This document shows, in pieces, positions 10,577 to 19,238 of a stretch of DNA of 64,000 nt. The position numbers were made by a program, and so were the translations under genes. The notes beneath the pieces are model-generated. The model worked only from the letters and a program-made list of their open reading frames with translations. It was not told where the DNA came from and ran no database searches. The number at the start of each line of letters is the position of its first letter. Position 1 is the stretch's first letter. Source of the DNA: Hyaloperonospora brassicae (taxonomy: Eukaryota > Oomycota > Peronosporomycetes > Peronosporales > Peronosporaceae); assembly GCA_947650285.1 (NCBI GenBank), contig CANTFL010001446.1:671001-735000 (forward strand). Direction: 5' to 3'.

Positions 10577-11297
10577 TGGGCTCGATGGACTGTAGTGTGT
10601 CTTGGGCTTCTTTCTGCTTGTGCCGCGATCGATGGGTTGGGATGGCCCCGATGAGCGGCTGGCGAGAAAAACCTCTTGTCACATGTAGGGGTCCAAAAAA
10701 CCTCGGCAAGTGCGAACGGGCGTGCACATGAAATGTACACAAGTGTGCACATGCGAATGGACGGCCACTTTGCACAATATATGGGGAGAGACGGCGGCAG
10801 CTGTCTTGTTGCTGATGCTCTGAGGCTTTGTTGGTGACCCCTACACTACATTTGACAGGGCGTCGTAGCGAATGGGCTGGCAGCGACTGGATCAATATCA
10901 ATAGACGTCGCAATTGTCGCTAACACGTGCTGACTCTTATTTTTTCGGCCACGAGAATGCCTTCCTTGGTTCAAGTCAACTACTCCTCCAGTATCAGTCG
11001 CGGCCGCGCGGTATGAATCGGTGGTCCACATATTTGTACGCACAGAATCCAACGCGTGTAACCTATCTTTGTACGCATGGAATGTTACGCGTACCGTGTA
11101 TTTGCTCGACCGGCGGAATGCTGTCTGATCGGAAGCCACGCGTACCTCGTACATCTTATACAGTACAACACGACAACCCACGCGTTTATTTTTTAAACTC
11201 GCAGCAATGGCTGGATTACCACAGCGCGTACCGGTTGTCAGCAAATTACGCCCGTCCATCGGTACTCCACGAGCTGTCTGTCTGGTCTGAACCCTCT
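10577..11297. other. Divergent intergenic region between QCR8 and the Ser-rich protein
   Basis: Separates divergently transcribed genes, so it should hold both promoters. Open frames of up to 197 codons here and running into the next gene have no coding character. The strings ACGCGTA and related ACGCGT recur around 11050-11180 (for example near 11051, 11087 and 11137) and could be a bound element; function unknown. Confidence 0.4.
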
Positions 11298-11313
11298 TCT
11301 CAATTACCGATTT
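11298..11313 (+). promoter_or_regulatory. Oomycete initiator/flanking promoter-like motif
   Basis: TCTCAATTACCGATTT agrees with the oomycete core consensus at about 11 of 15 fixed positions, followed by CC. It lies 24 bases upstream of the ATG at 11338, the same spacing as at the effector gene. Confidence 0.5.
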
Positions 11314-11337
11314 CCATCGTCAACGTCACCACACCAC

Positions 11338-11632
11338 ATGACGCGTCGCCGCTCTTTGTGCCTATTGGTAGCAGCGCTGTCGGTCGTGGCCGCGGCATCG
11401 CGCGACCACATCGCACGTCGGAACGAGCAGCTCAGCGAACAAGAAGGAGAACCAGAGGTCGAACAGGAGACGGAGAAGACATTGGCGCCGTCGTTGAAGC
11501 CGACTGAGTGGGCCAACAGCAGTAGCGGCAGTTTGGGTGACGTGAACGTCACAGCAAACGAGTCGGTCGGCCGCAATGGGTCGCAAAGCGAAGACCCGAA
11601 AGGATCGAAGCACAATAGTTTGACCGGTAGTA

Positions 11633-11678
<46 letters not shown>

Positions 11679-13725
11679 AGAGGAGGAAGAGGAGGAGGAG
11701 AGTGAGGAAGACGAGTCGGCGTCTCATGGGGCGTCTGCATCGGGTTCTCACGCGACAGCTGGAGCCGCTTCTAGCTCGAAATCCGGTTCAGGGTCCAACT
11801 CGACGTCGCGTTCGACATCGGGGTCAGGGTCCGGTTCAGCGCCGTGTTCGACATCTGGGTCAGGGTCTCATTTGGTAGCTCCGTCGGCATCCAAGTCAGG
11901 TTCTCGGTCGGCGGCTCAGTCGGCATCTGGGTCAGGTTCTCACTCGGCGGCCCGGTCGGGATCTGATTCGGGGTCCGGTTCAGCGCCATGCTCGACATCT
12001 GGGTCAGGGTCTCATTTGGTAGCTCCGTCGGCATCCAAGTCAGGTTCTCGGTCGGCGGCTCGGTCGGCATCTGGATCAGGCTCTCACTCGGCGGCTCGGT
12101 CGGGATCTGGTTCGGGGTCCGGTTCAGCGCCGTGTTCGGCATCTGGGTCAGGGTCTCATTCGGTAGCTCCGTCGGCATCCAAGTCAGGCTCTCACTCGGC
12201 GGCTCAGTCGGCATCTGGATCAGGCTCTCACTCGGTGGCTCGGTCGGGATCTGGTTCGGGGTCCGGTTCAGTGCCGTGTTCGACGTCTGGATCGGGATCT
12301 GAGTCATCTTTGGATGCAGGGTCTTTCTCAGCGTCTGCTTCGGCATCTGGGGCGTCCGACTTGGTGTCTCTTTCGACATCAAAGTCGTATTCTGACGAAG
12401 AGGAGGAAGATGATGCGGAGCAGACGCAGGAACACAAGACGAACAGTACAAATGGGAACCTGACTGGCATTGCTGCACCGTCTGCACATGGGTCAAATGA
12501 CGGCGAAAAAGTCGTTGTTGTGAACGGGTCAGGTTCTGAATCGTTTGAGAACTCGACAGAAGCTGGTGTCAAAAAGAACGAGTCGACGTCGGGCTCTGTT
12601 GGTGTTCCTGTGGATGCTGCAAGTAGCAAGAAAGAGGAAGAAGAAGAAGAGGAGGAGGAAGAGGAAGAAGAGGAAGTGGAGGAGGGGACCGGTGGTTCCT
12701 CCGGTGGGGACCATGCAAATGAACACGAAGGTAAAGGAAGCGAGGGTTTGGACGAGGGCGATGAGAGTGGGGGGTCGGATCGAAAGCAGGACAAGGGGAA
12801 CGTGACTGCGCTCATCGAGGCGGCGGTTAATGTCACACAGGACACTTACGAGCATGTGAAAAACGCTACAACAGACGTGTACAACACTACGAAGGGCATT
12901 TTGGAGGGCACGCACTCGTCGTCTGATTCTGGCTTGAATGCTGAGTCGGGAGACGCGGACGAAGCAAATGAAGGTGACGAGCCGCACGCGTCGGACTCTG
13001 ATGAGGATGCGGATGAGAAGGAAGGTGGGAAGGATAGGAGCGGTGCAGGTGATGCACACGAAGGTGCAAAGAACGAAACGATAGACGTGCACGAACAAGT
13101 CCAAAATGTTACAAGCAACGTCATGAACGCCACAGCTGACGCTATCAGCAGCGTCAAGAATGCAACACAGGACGCGATCGAAGACGCGATGAGCGCCGCC
13201 GATGGCAACACGTCGAGCTCTTGCTCGGGATCGCTGGACAGTGACTCGATGAGCGGCGCCGATGGCAACACATCAAGTTCTTACCCGGGATCGCTGGACA
13301 ATGACTCGATGAGCGGCGCCGATGGCAACACATCAAGCTCTTGCTCGGGCTCGCTGGATGATGACGCGACGAGCGTAAAGCAAGAGCAGTTGAGCGACGA
13401 GAGCGTCGCTCTTGCCAGCGATCCTGCGAGCCAGGCCAATGCCGAGACGTCTACCTACTTCACCGAGATTGGCGCAGGCGTCGGCGTGTTTGTGGGTATC
13501 ATTGCCATGGCGTTCGCGTTCGTAGCTCGCTCTACTCGGAACCGCGACACAGTCAGTGCAGCAAGCGAAGATGAGGCTTCTGTGGCCATGGCGTCCGAAA
13601 CAAGTGCTGACGAAGATGCGTCAGAGGACGAAGATGCGCGTACGGAGGAAGGTGTGCTCGTGAAGGCGGATGGGACAGAAGAGGACGATGGCGAGGAGGA
13701 AGGCAAGTTTGAAGGATCCGTGTGA
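11338..13725 (+). CDS. Ser/Glu-rich mucin-like type I membrane protein
   Basis: 795 residues. An N-terminal signal peptide (MTRRRSLCLLVAALSVVAAA) is followed by an acidic region with a Glu run of about 20. Then come three tandem 48-residue repeats rich in Ser-Gly-Ser, each with one Cys (APCS[TA]SGSGSH). A second Glu run (near 12630-12690) follows, then amphipathic Asn-Val-Thr/Asn-Ala-Thr segments (VNVTQDTYEHVKNATTDVYN and relatives) with many N-glycosylation sequons, then three 20-residue repeats (ADGNTSSS.SGSLD). One membrane helix (IGAGVGVFVGIIAMAFAFVA) is followed by an acidic cytosolic tail. This layout fits a heavily glycosylated cell-surface or wall-anchored protein; no enzymatic domain is present. 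Repeat number is likely to vary between isolates. Family not recognised beyond composition. Confidence 0.75.
11839..12270 (+). repeat. Three tandem 144-bp coding repeats
   Basis: The string GCGCC(G/A)TG recurs at 11839, 11983 and 12127, with a fourth partial start at 12271, exactly 144 bases apart. Each unit encodes 48 residues. Units differ by a few substitutions and all stay in frame, consistent with unequal crossing-over within the surface-protein gene. Confidence 0.9.
13198..13377 (+). repeat. Three tandem 60-bp coding repeats
   Basis: GCCGATGGCAACAC recurs at 13198, 13258 and 13318. Each unit encodes 20 residues (ADGNTSSS..GSLD...MSG). It is a second in-frame repeat array in the same surface-protein gene. 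Confidence 0.9.
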
Positions 13726-14419
13726 GGAGGTCGAGCGCGCGTGCCTTTGTACTTACGTTAGACAAGTCGTTTACAACGTTTCATTTGCATTACCGGTCGT
13801 GTTGCCGTTTGTTTTCGCAGCTTGTGGCTTTTTTCGAATCAGGTAGCAACAGCCCATGGGGGGCATAGAACGGCAGTGCCGTCCTCTGTCCCGCGTTTGA
13901 CACGCACAATGGACACGCGCTTTGATTGGATCGCGCTGACTCTTTTCGTCGAGCATCCAGGAGGAGCTACAAAATCAATCGCATCTGCAAGCTGCGACGC
14001 GTGTTGCTCGTGGCCACGTTGCGTTGCTTCAGAAAGATGGGACCGTCAAGTCCGAAAATATAAGGCGGGCGGCGGGCGGGCCGGCATCGCCCGCGCGAGG
14101 TCACGTGGTGTGATCCCAAACTGTAGCGTACTACCAAACTGTAGCGTAAGAGCAAACTGTCGTGTGCGGTCTACCGAGCAAAAAAAACACTGTGCCTTGA
14201 CCGCTACTGTTCCACATCAAAATCCAGTACAGCTGCAAAGAACGGGCGCTGATGCTCCCGCCGACCAGGTGGCCGACATACGTACATAAGCGCGAAAATC
14301 CACTTGGCTTAGCGCTCGCTGGCCCGTCTATTGTGGGCACTCTGCTGAGACCGAGCGCCGCTGTTGGACACACCCACCCGACCACAAGTCGCCTCGAGCC
14401 CGCAACGATCGCCCGCCCT
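13726..14419. other. Intergenic region upstream of TMEM198-like gene 1
   Basis: No gene seen. The frame continuing upstream of the TMEM198-like gene to 14252 overlaps the predicted promoter and is not protein-like. The phrase AAACTGTAGCGTA occurs twice (14118-14146) with a third, weaker copy after it, a short direct repeat of unknown role. Confidence 0.4.
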
Positions 14420-14435
14420 CTTCAGTCCGCAATTG
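14420..14435 (+). promoter_or_regulatory. Oomycete initiator/flanking promoter-like motif
   Basis: CTTCAGTCCGCAATTG fits the oomycete core consensus at about 11 of 15 fixed positions. It lies 92 bases upstream of ATG 14528 and downstream of the alternative ATG 14252, which argues for the 14528 start. Confidence 0.45.
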
Positions 14436-14527
14436 ACCCACTACTGCACAAGTGGAAGTCACGAGACGCGACGATTGAACCCAAACACCGCCACACGTCC
14501 CCCACCTCCACATCGCCTCTCGACGAC

Positions 14528-15424
14528 ATGCTATCGACTACTGCTCTTTGCTTTTCGCCCGTCATGTCGATGCTGCTGTTGCTGCTGCTGAGCTTCCACG
14601 CAGCGGTCGTTGACGCGGCGGACGCTGCCAGTGACACGGTCAAGTCCCTCTTTGACTCGGCAGAAGGCATTGAAATCGGCGGCAGCGTGTTGGCTATTGC
14701 TGCAATTGCCGTCGGAGCGGTCATGATCGCTGCCGGCTACCGCTTCTTCCGCGCGACGCTCTTTGCCATTGGCTTTATCTGCGGCGGCGTTGGCCTCGCG
14801 ATTGCCATTGAACACATTTTCGACAGTGAGTCGTGGGTCATTACGGCGTCGTGGGTCGCTTTTGCCGCAGGCGGCCTCGTCTGCGGCATCCTCGTCATGG
14901 CGCTCTACTCGCTCGGCATCTTTGTCGCTGGCGCTGCCGGCGGCGTCGTCCTCGCAATGCTAATCCACAACTCGGTGGGCCACAGGATCTACTCGAGCCA
15001 CCCGCAAGTGGTGCTCATTGTGCTGTGCGTCGTGCTCGGTCTCTTGTGTGGCGCGCTGGCGCTCAAGCTCGAGAAGCCCGTGCTGATCACTGCCACGAGT
15101 CTCTTTGGCGCTGCCGTTCTCGTGTGGGGCGTGGGGTACTTTGCCGGCGACTTCCCATCGGCCAACGACCTCAAGCAGTACGCCACACAGGACGTTAACG
15201 GCGACTGGGTCTACTCGATCCCAGACGCGTGGTGGGCCTACCTCGCTGCGATCCTCGTGCTTTTCGTGCTGGGTCTGTTTATCCAGTTCCGCAAGACTGG
15301 ACGCGGGGCTGCGCACCACAGTGCACGGGCCATCAAACGTCGCCCAGAGGGCGCGCACTACGTCGAGGCGAGCTCCCCGCAGCCGCAAAGCGTGCGCTTT
15401 GGCAACCCGGCCAGCCACGTATAA
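14528..15424 (+). CDS. TMEM198/TM7S3-like multispan membrane protein, copy 1
   Basis: 298 residues from ATG 14528. A signal peptide or first helix (MSMLLLLLLSFHAAVVDA) is followed by a short lumenal segment and about seven membrane helices rich in Gly and Ala: VLAIAAIAVGAVMIAAGYRF, LFAIGFICGGVGLAIAI, WVAFAAGGLVCGILVMAL, AGAAGGVVLAMLI, VVLIVLCVVLGLLCGALAL and more. FRATLFAIGFICGG and VWGVGYFAGDFP resemble the TMEM198 (DUF4203) domain, which in animals acts in Wnt/LRP6 signalling at membranes; the oomycete role is unknown. The C-terminal tail is basic and cytosolic. The next gene is a tandem paralogue with the same helix order. An in-frame ATG at 14566 is an equally good signal-peptide start. 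Confidence 0.75.
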   Translation: MLSTTALCFSPVMSMLLLLLLSFHAAVVDAADAASDTVKSLFDSAEGIEIGGSVLAIAAIAVGAVMIAAGYRFFRATLFAIGFICGGVGLAIAIEHIFDSESWVITASWVAFAAGGLVCGILVMALYSLGIFVAGAAGGVVLAMLIHNSVGHRIYSSHPQVVLIVLCVVLGLLCGALALKLEKPVLITATSLFGAAVLVWGVGYFAGDFPSANDLKQYATQDVNGDWVYSIPDAWWAYLAAILVLFVLGLFIQFRKTGRGAAHHSARAIKRRPEGAHYVEASSPQPQSVRFGNPASHV

Positions 15425-16033
15425 CTAACCTGCTCGATGCACAGTGCTCTGATTGATTGATTGATTGACGCTCCAGGCGCACAGCAGGACGGAGCTCTAG
15501 GCGAGTGCCGTGACGTTTGACGCACGTCGATTGAACGATCTCGCCCCTAACGATAAACACAAGTAACGACAGTACCATTTGCACTCGATCCCCTCGCTGC
15601 CCTCGTGATGTGCCTTCAGTAGCTGCAATAGAGATGGATGTACATTTTCCACCGCGTGTACACAACCGAACGTCTCTGCTACATCTGTAGACCTTTCGTC
15701 GTTCTCGAGTCGGCTAGCGAGCGCAAGTCTTGACTTGCACTTCAATGGCCCCGCGTGACATGGTCAGCTCAGCGCTAGCAAAGACCTCTAGAGGTATACG
15801 CAGGCCACAGGTAGGGGGGCTACGATCATAAATACTGTGCAAAGTCTGTCGACGATCTACAACAGTTCACCACCTGCGCCTCGTCGTGTCATGTGGTGAT
15901 GTATTGTCCCCGAGCTCGGACCGCATGGCGCCCCGAACCGGTGCACGCGGCACTGAATCGCTCGATGGAGCGCTCAGCACAACGACTTTTTGGTTGCCGT
16001 CTCGAAATGCATACCCCGCAGACACGTTCAGAG
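15425..16033. other. Spacer between the tandem TMEM198-like genes
   Basis: About 0.6 kb with the 3' end of copy 1 and promoter of copy 2. It holds a short GATT tandem repeat (about four units, 15451-15466). The frame of copy 2 is open back to 15893, but those residues are not signal-peptide-like. Confidence 0.45.
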
Positions 16034-17131
16034 ATGCTCCCGGCGACTTTTGTACTGCTCGTCGTGTCCTGCGTGCGCGCGGCAGACGACTCAAGCTTCG
16101 AGTCGACGGATGGCACCGACTTGGGCACGTGCGTCGTTGCCGTCGTGGCAAGTTTAGTTGGTGCCGGGATCATCGGGTTCAGCGACCGCTTCATGGCGGA
16201 GACTGTCTTTGCCATTGGCTTTGCCCTGGGAGCTGTCAGCCTTGCGACGGCAATGGACCACTTGCTTGTGGACCAGCAGACCGTTCGGGGTCTCGCCTTC
16301 TGGGTGGCCTTCATCGGGGGTGGCGCAGGCTGTGGGGGCATGGCCCGGTGGGTGTATCCGAAGAGCCGCTTTATCACGGGCATTGCAGGAGGCACAGTGC
16401 TTGCAGTGCTCGTGACCAACTCTGTAGCAGGGTACATCTGTCCAGGTCAGACGTTCGAGCTGTTTACGCTTCTGTGTCTGCCGTTGGCGGTGGTGTTTGC
16501 CTCGCTTGCCCTGAAATACGGCCAGCCAGTGGAGATCGCTGGGACTACTATCGCTGGTGCTGCCGTCTTTGTGTGGGGTCTCGGCTACTTCATCGGTGGC
16601 TTTCCGCTCCCGAACGACTTGGAGAAGTACGCGAGTCGGAATGCAAACGGCGGCTTCGAGTACGCAATCCCTGCTCTTTGGTGGGCATATGTAGGTGGAA
16701 TTGCAACGCTGTCGGCGCTTGGTATGGTCGTACATTATCGCAAGACCAGACACACTGACAGTGGCAACGAGTTGGCGGCCATTGAAGCTACTGGCGTTGG
16801 GCTCACCATGGACGCTGCGCTAGACATTGAGGCCGAGAAGCAGCGACTGACGATTCCTGTCATGGATCAGTCAGCAAACTCTGCATGGGAGTCGGACTTT
16901 TTGCCGTCGTCGTACCCGAGTGTCGTCCATCAGTCCTTTTGTCGGTTGTACTCGAGAAACACAGAGGCGGAGGCGATCAGTAAGATGAGGTCCAATTTCT
17001 TAGAGGCGAGAGCTTCAGAGGCGGCAAAGAGCACTGCTGTCGATGATGCGAGGGCGTTGTTGCAGCAGCTACCACCAAGCGAAGGCTTTACGAGGAGTGG
17101 AAACAGAAGCGAGAGTAACCATGTCGACTGA
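16034..17131 (+). CDS. TMEM198/TM7S3-like multispan membrane protein, copy 2
   Basis: 365 residues from ATG 16034 (MLPATFVLLVVSCVRAADDS, a good signal peptide); an in-frame ATG at 16007 is possible. Membrane helices align with copy 1: ETVFAIGFALGAVSLATAM, LAFWVAFIGGGAGCGGMARW, GIAGGTVLAVLVTNSVAG, LLCLPLAVVFASLALKYG, AGAAVFVWGLGYFIGGFP, ALWWAYVGGIATLSALGM. The pairs PSANDLKQYA / PLPNDLEKYA and VNGDWVYSIPDAWWAY / ANGGFEYAIPALWWAY show the tandem duplication. Copy 2 has a much longer cytosolic tail (about 110 residues after the last helix), so the duplicates have diverged mainly there. Confidence 0.78.
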   Translation: MLPATFVLLVVSCVRAADDSSFESTDGTDLGTCVVAVVASLVGAGIIGFSDRFMAETVFAIGFALGAVSLATAMDHLLVDQQTVRGLAFWVAFIGGGAGCGGMARWVYPKSRFITGIAGGTVLAVLVTNSVAGYICPGQTFELFTLLCLPLAVVFASLALKYGQPVEIAGTTIAGAAVFVWGLGYFIGGFPLPNDLEKYASRNANGGFEYAIPALWWAYVGGIATLSALGMVVHYRKTRHTDSGNELAAIEATGVGLTMDAALDIEAEKQRLTIPVMDQSANSAWESDFLPSSYPSVVHQSFCRLYSRNTEAEAISKMRSNFLEARASEAAKSTAVDDARALLQQLPPSEGFTRSGNRSESNHVD

Positions 17132-19238
17132 ATGGACTCGCGAGGCGGTCAGATAAATAGGTGCGCGACCGGAGAATTTGTGCTTAGCACGGCATTGAGC
17201 TTTATCGTTGCACTGCATGATCATGACCAGTTTGTCCGTCTTAGCTCGCCGCAAAAGACACGCTTTGTATGAAGGAATACATGAGCACGTGCAGAAGGCT
17301 TTTTAGTATCCCAGCTTCGCAAGCCACACCGTCGTGTAGTGTCGGATCTCCGTTCCTCGCAAGCAAAGCCAACAGTGCGATGCAATAAGACGCAAGTCGG
17401 TGTTTCTACATGAATGACTGCAGCATGTTTGCTGCCTGGACTGGTGCTCATCGTATGATGCGTACATTTGCTGAGTGTCTAGACACGGTATTCGGACAAT
17501 AAAGAGGGGTTTCCATGATGTCTGAAAGGACGTTGACATCGTTGCAGTGTCGAGGACGTATGTGTCGGTTCGGTAGTCGACATCTTGCCGACGAACACTC
17601 GCGAGCTGCCTGCGCTGTGGTCACTAGAGGTCTCGCATAAATTGGCGTTTGGACAGGTGCGAAGACCGTCGTCTTGGCCTTTCGACGAGCGTTGATGGAC
17701 TATTTTATCAAGTGCCGGCCATGAGGTGTCGCTTTTGCTCATTTGTTGGACATGCGATTCGTGTCATGCTGGCTAAGAGTCTGCCCGCAGTTTCAGCTGA
17801 GATCAATTCGACCACTGACAGCACACACGGCACAGGTATGCAATCAGAAGGCAGTGAGTACTTTGGCAGCCATTGCAATAGTTGTTGGCACTCTTTTTCG
17901 GCGCCAGACGCATACGCGCTACTACTTTTGTCGTCGAGTTCGTCAGTGTCGGCACCGCCGTCGCGATGATGTTTCGTGAAGCAATTTGGGCACATGTTGG
18001 CTGCTTGGGTCGCCTATGTGCAAGAAGTTTGTAGGGGTAATATTGATCCAAATTGTCGATCATCGTTTGCCCTTGACGTATCGATGCAGAATGTATGATA
18101 ACCATCTGCGCATCCGTTGTCCCCTGTCGATCATTCATCAATCGCAACGCTTCTGACAAATTATCGCGTCCAACGCGTGCACGACACGACAGCAGCGCCT
18201 CGTTTACGCATACTAATGCGCTGCTGAACTTGATGGATGCAGTGTCTCCTCCAACGTGTTATGGGAAGCAACTGGACTCGACGACATTGTATCGATATCG
18301 AGACAATCACTGGCGTTTGGCACTCTCGAAGCCTCGCGTCTACCGCACATTGCGGCGCGATCGAAAGGCAAATGCGTGCAGTCATCGATTGGTTTCATAT
18401 CAAGCCAGGAGAATACGCGTACATGTGGGTTATCGCGAGTCAACAATAGACAGTGCGATGTCGACCACAGCAGTTCTCCTGCTGCAATTATGTCTAGTAC
18501 CAGCACAAGGAGTAGTGGTCAACCCATGCCTTGAAATATAAGATCCTTCTTTTAAGGGGCCAAACCATCGGCTTTCGCGGCAATCGATTCCGAAGTTGAC
18601 CCCGAGCAAACGTTGGTCATCCATGGGTTTGCAAATGAACAGCTCTCCACAGGACGTGTAGTGCGTCCGTGTAAGTAGAAACCACCGATAGCGCGAATGC
18701 GTGGCACTTTTTGATTTCAACCGCTTGGCAACGTCGACATACTACTGCGCGTTGGTGCACGGCTGAATGACCTTGTGCATAAGAAGCTCCTTTGAGCTGG
18801 AAAGTGGGAAGTAAGTCTGCATTTGGCAATCGACCTTCGGGCGCCAGCGTCTTCGCTGCACTTGTCGTACTTGCTGACATTCTTCAGCAGCTGCGGAGTA
18901 CTCATCACTTCCCTTTTGCAGCACCGGCGACGTGCTTGCACAACGCATCCAACCTGTGCTTGGAGTCGACTGGCTGTCTGAACACGAATTGTGTTCTCTG
19001 CGCCGCACTGACACCTCGTGATGAACGCATATCATACACAACGTGGACAAAAGTACAGTAAAAAACGACACACCCAGGTAGTAAGAAAGACGTGATGCTT
19101 CATTGAACGGTGTTCTTCGCAGCACCTCGGGCGACTTGACCCGAGACACGAACACGCTCGCCGTCCCCACACCACATACTTTGGACTCCGCTTGTAGAGT
19201 CTGCCATTTTGTCACATGTACAAGGCGGTGTGGTCTGC
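17132..19238. other. Two-kilobase region with only fragmentary coding potential
   Basis: Several minus-strand frames of 75-157 codons look mildly protein-like: MCPNCFTKHHRDGGADTDEL at 17995, MSEALRLMNDRQGTTDAQMV at 18159, and one with a membrane-helix-like stretch, SYYLGVSFFTVLLSTLCMIC, in 18742-19215. They lie in different frames, the last lacks an ATG start, and none has a domain I recognise. They could be exons of an intron-containing minus-strand gene or a decayed gene. No firm call is possible. Confidence 0.3.

Noticed and set aside
11771..12845. Long minus-strand frames opposite the Ser/Glu-rich gene
   Set aside because: Low-complexity Ser/Pro/Thr frames arise opposite the Ser-Gly-Ser and Glu codons. 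The plus strand has signal peptide, membrane helix and promoter.
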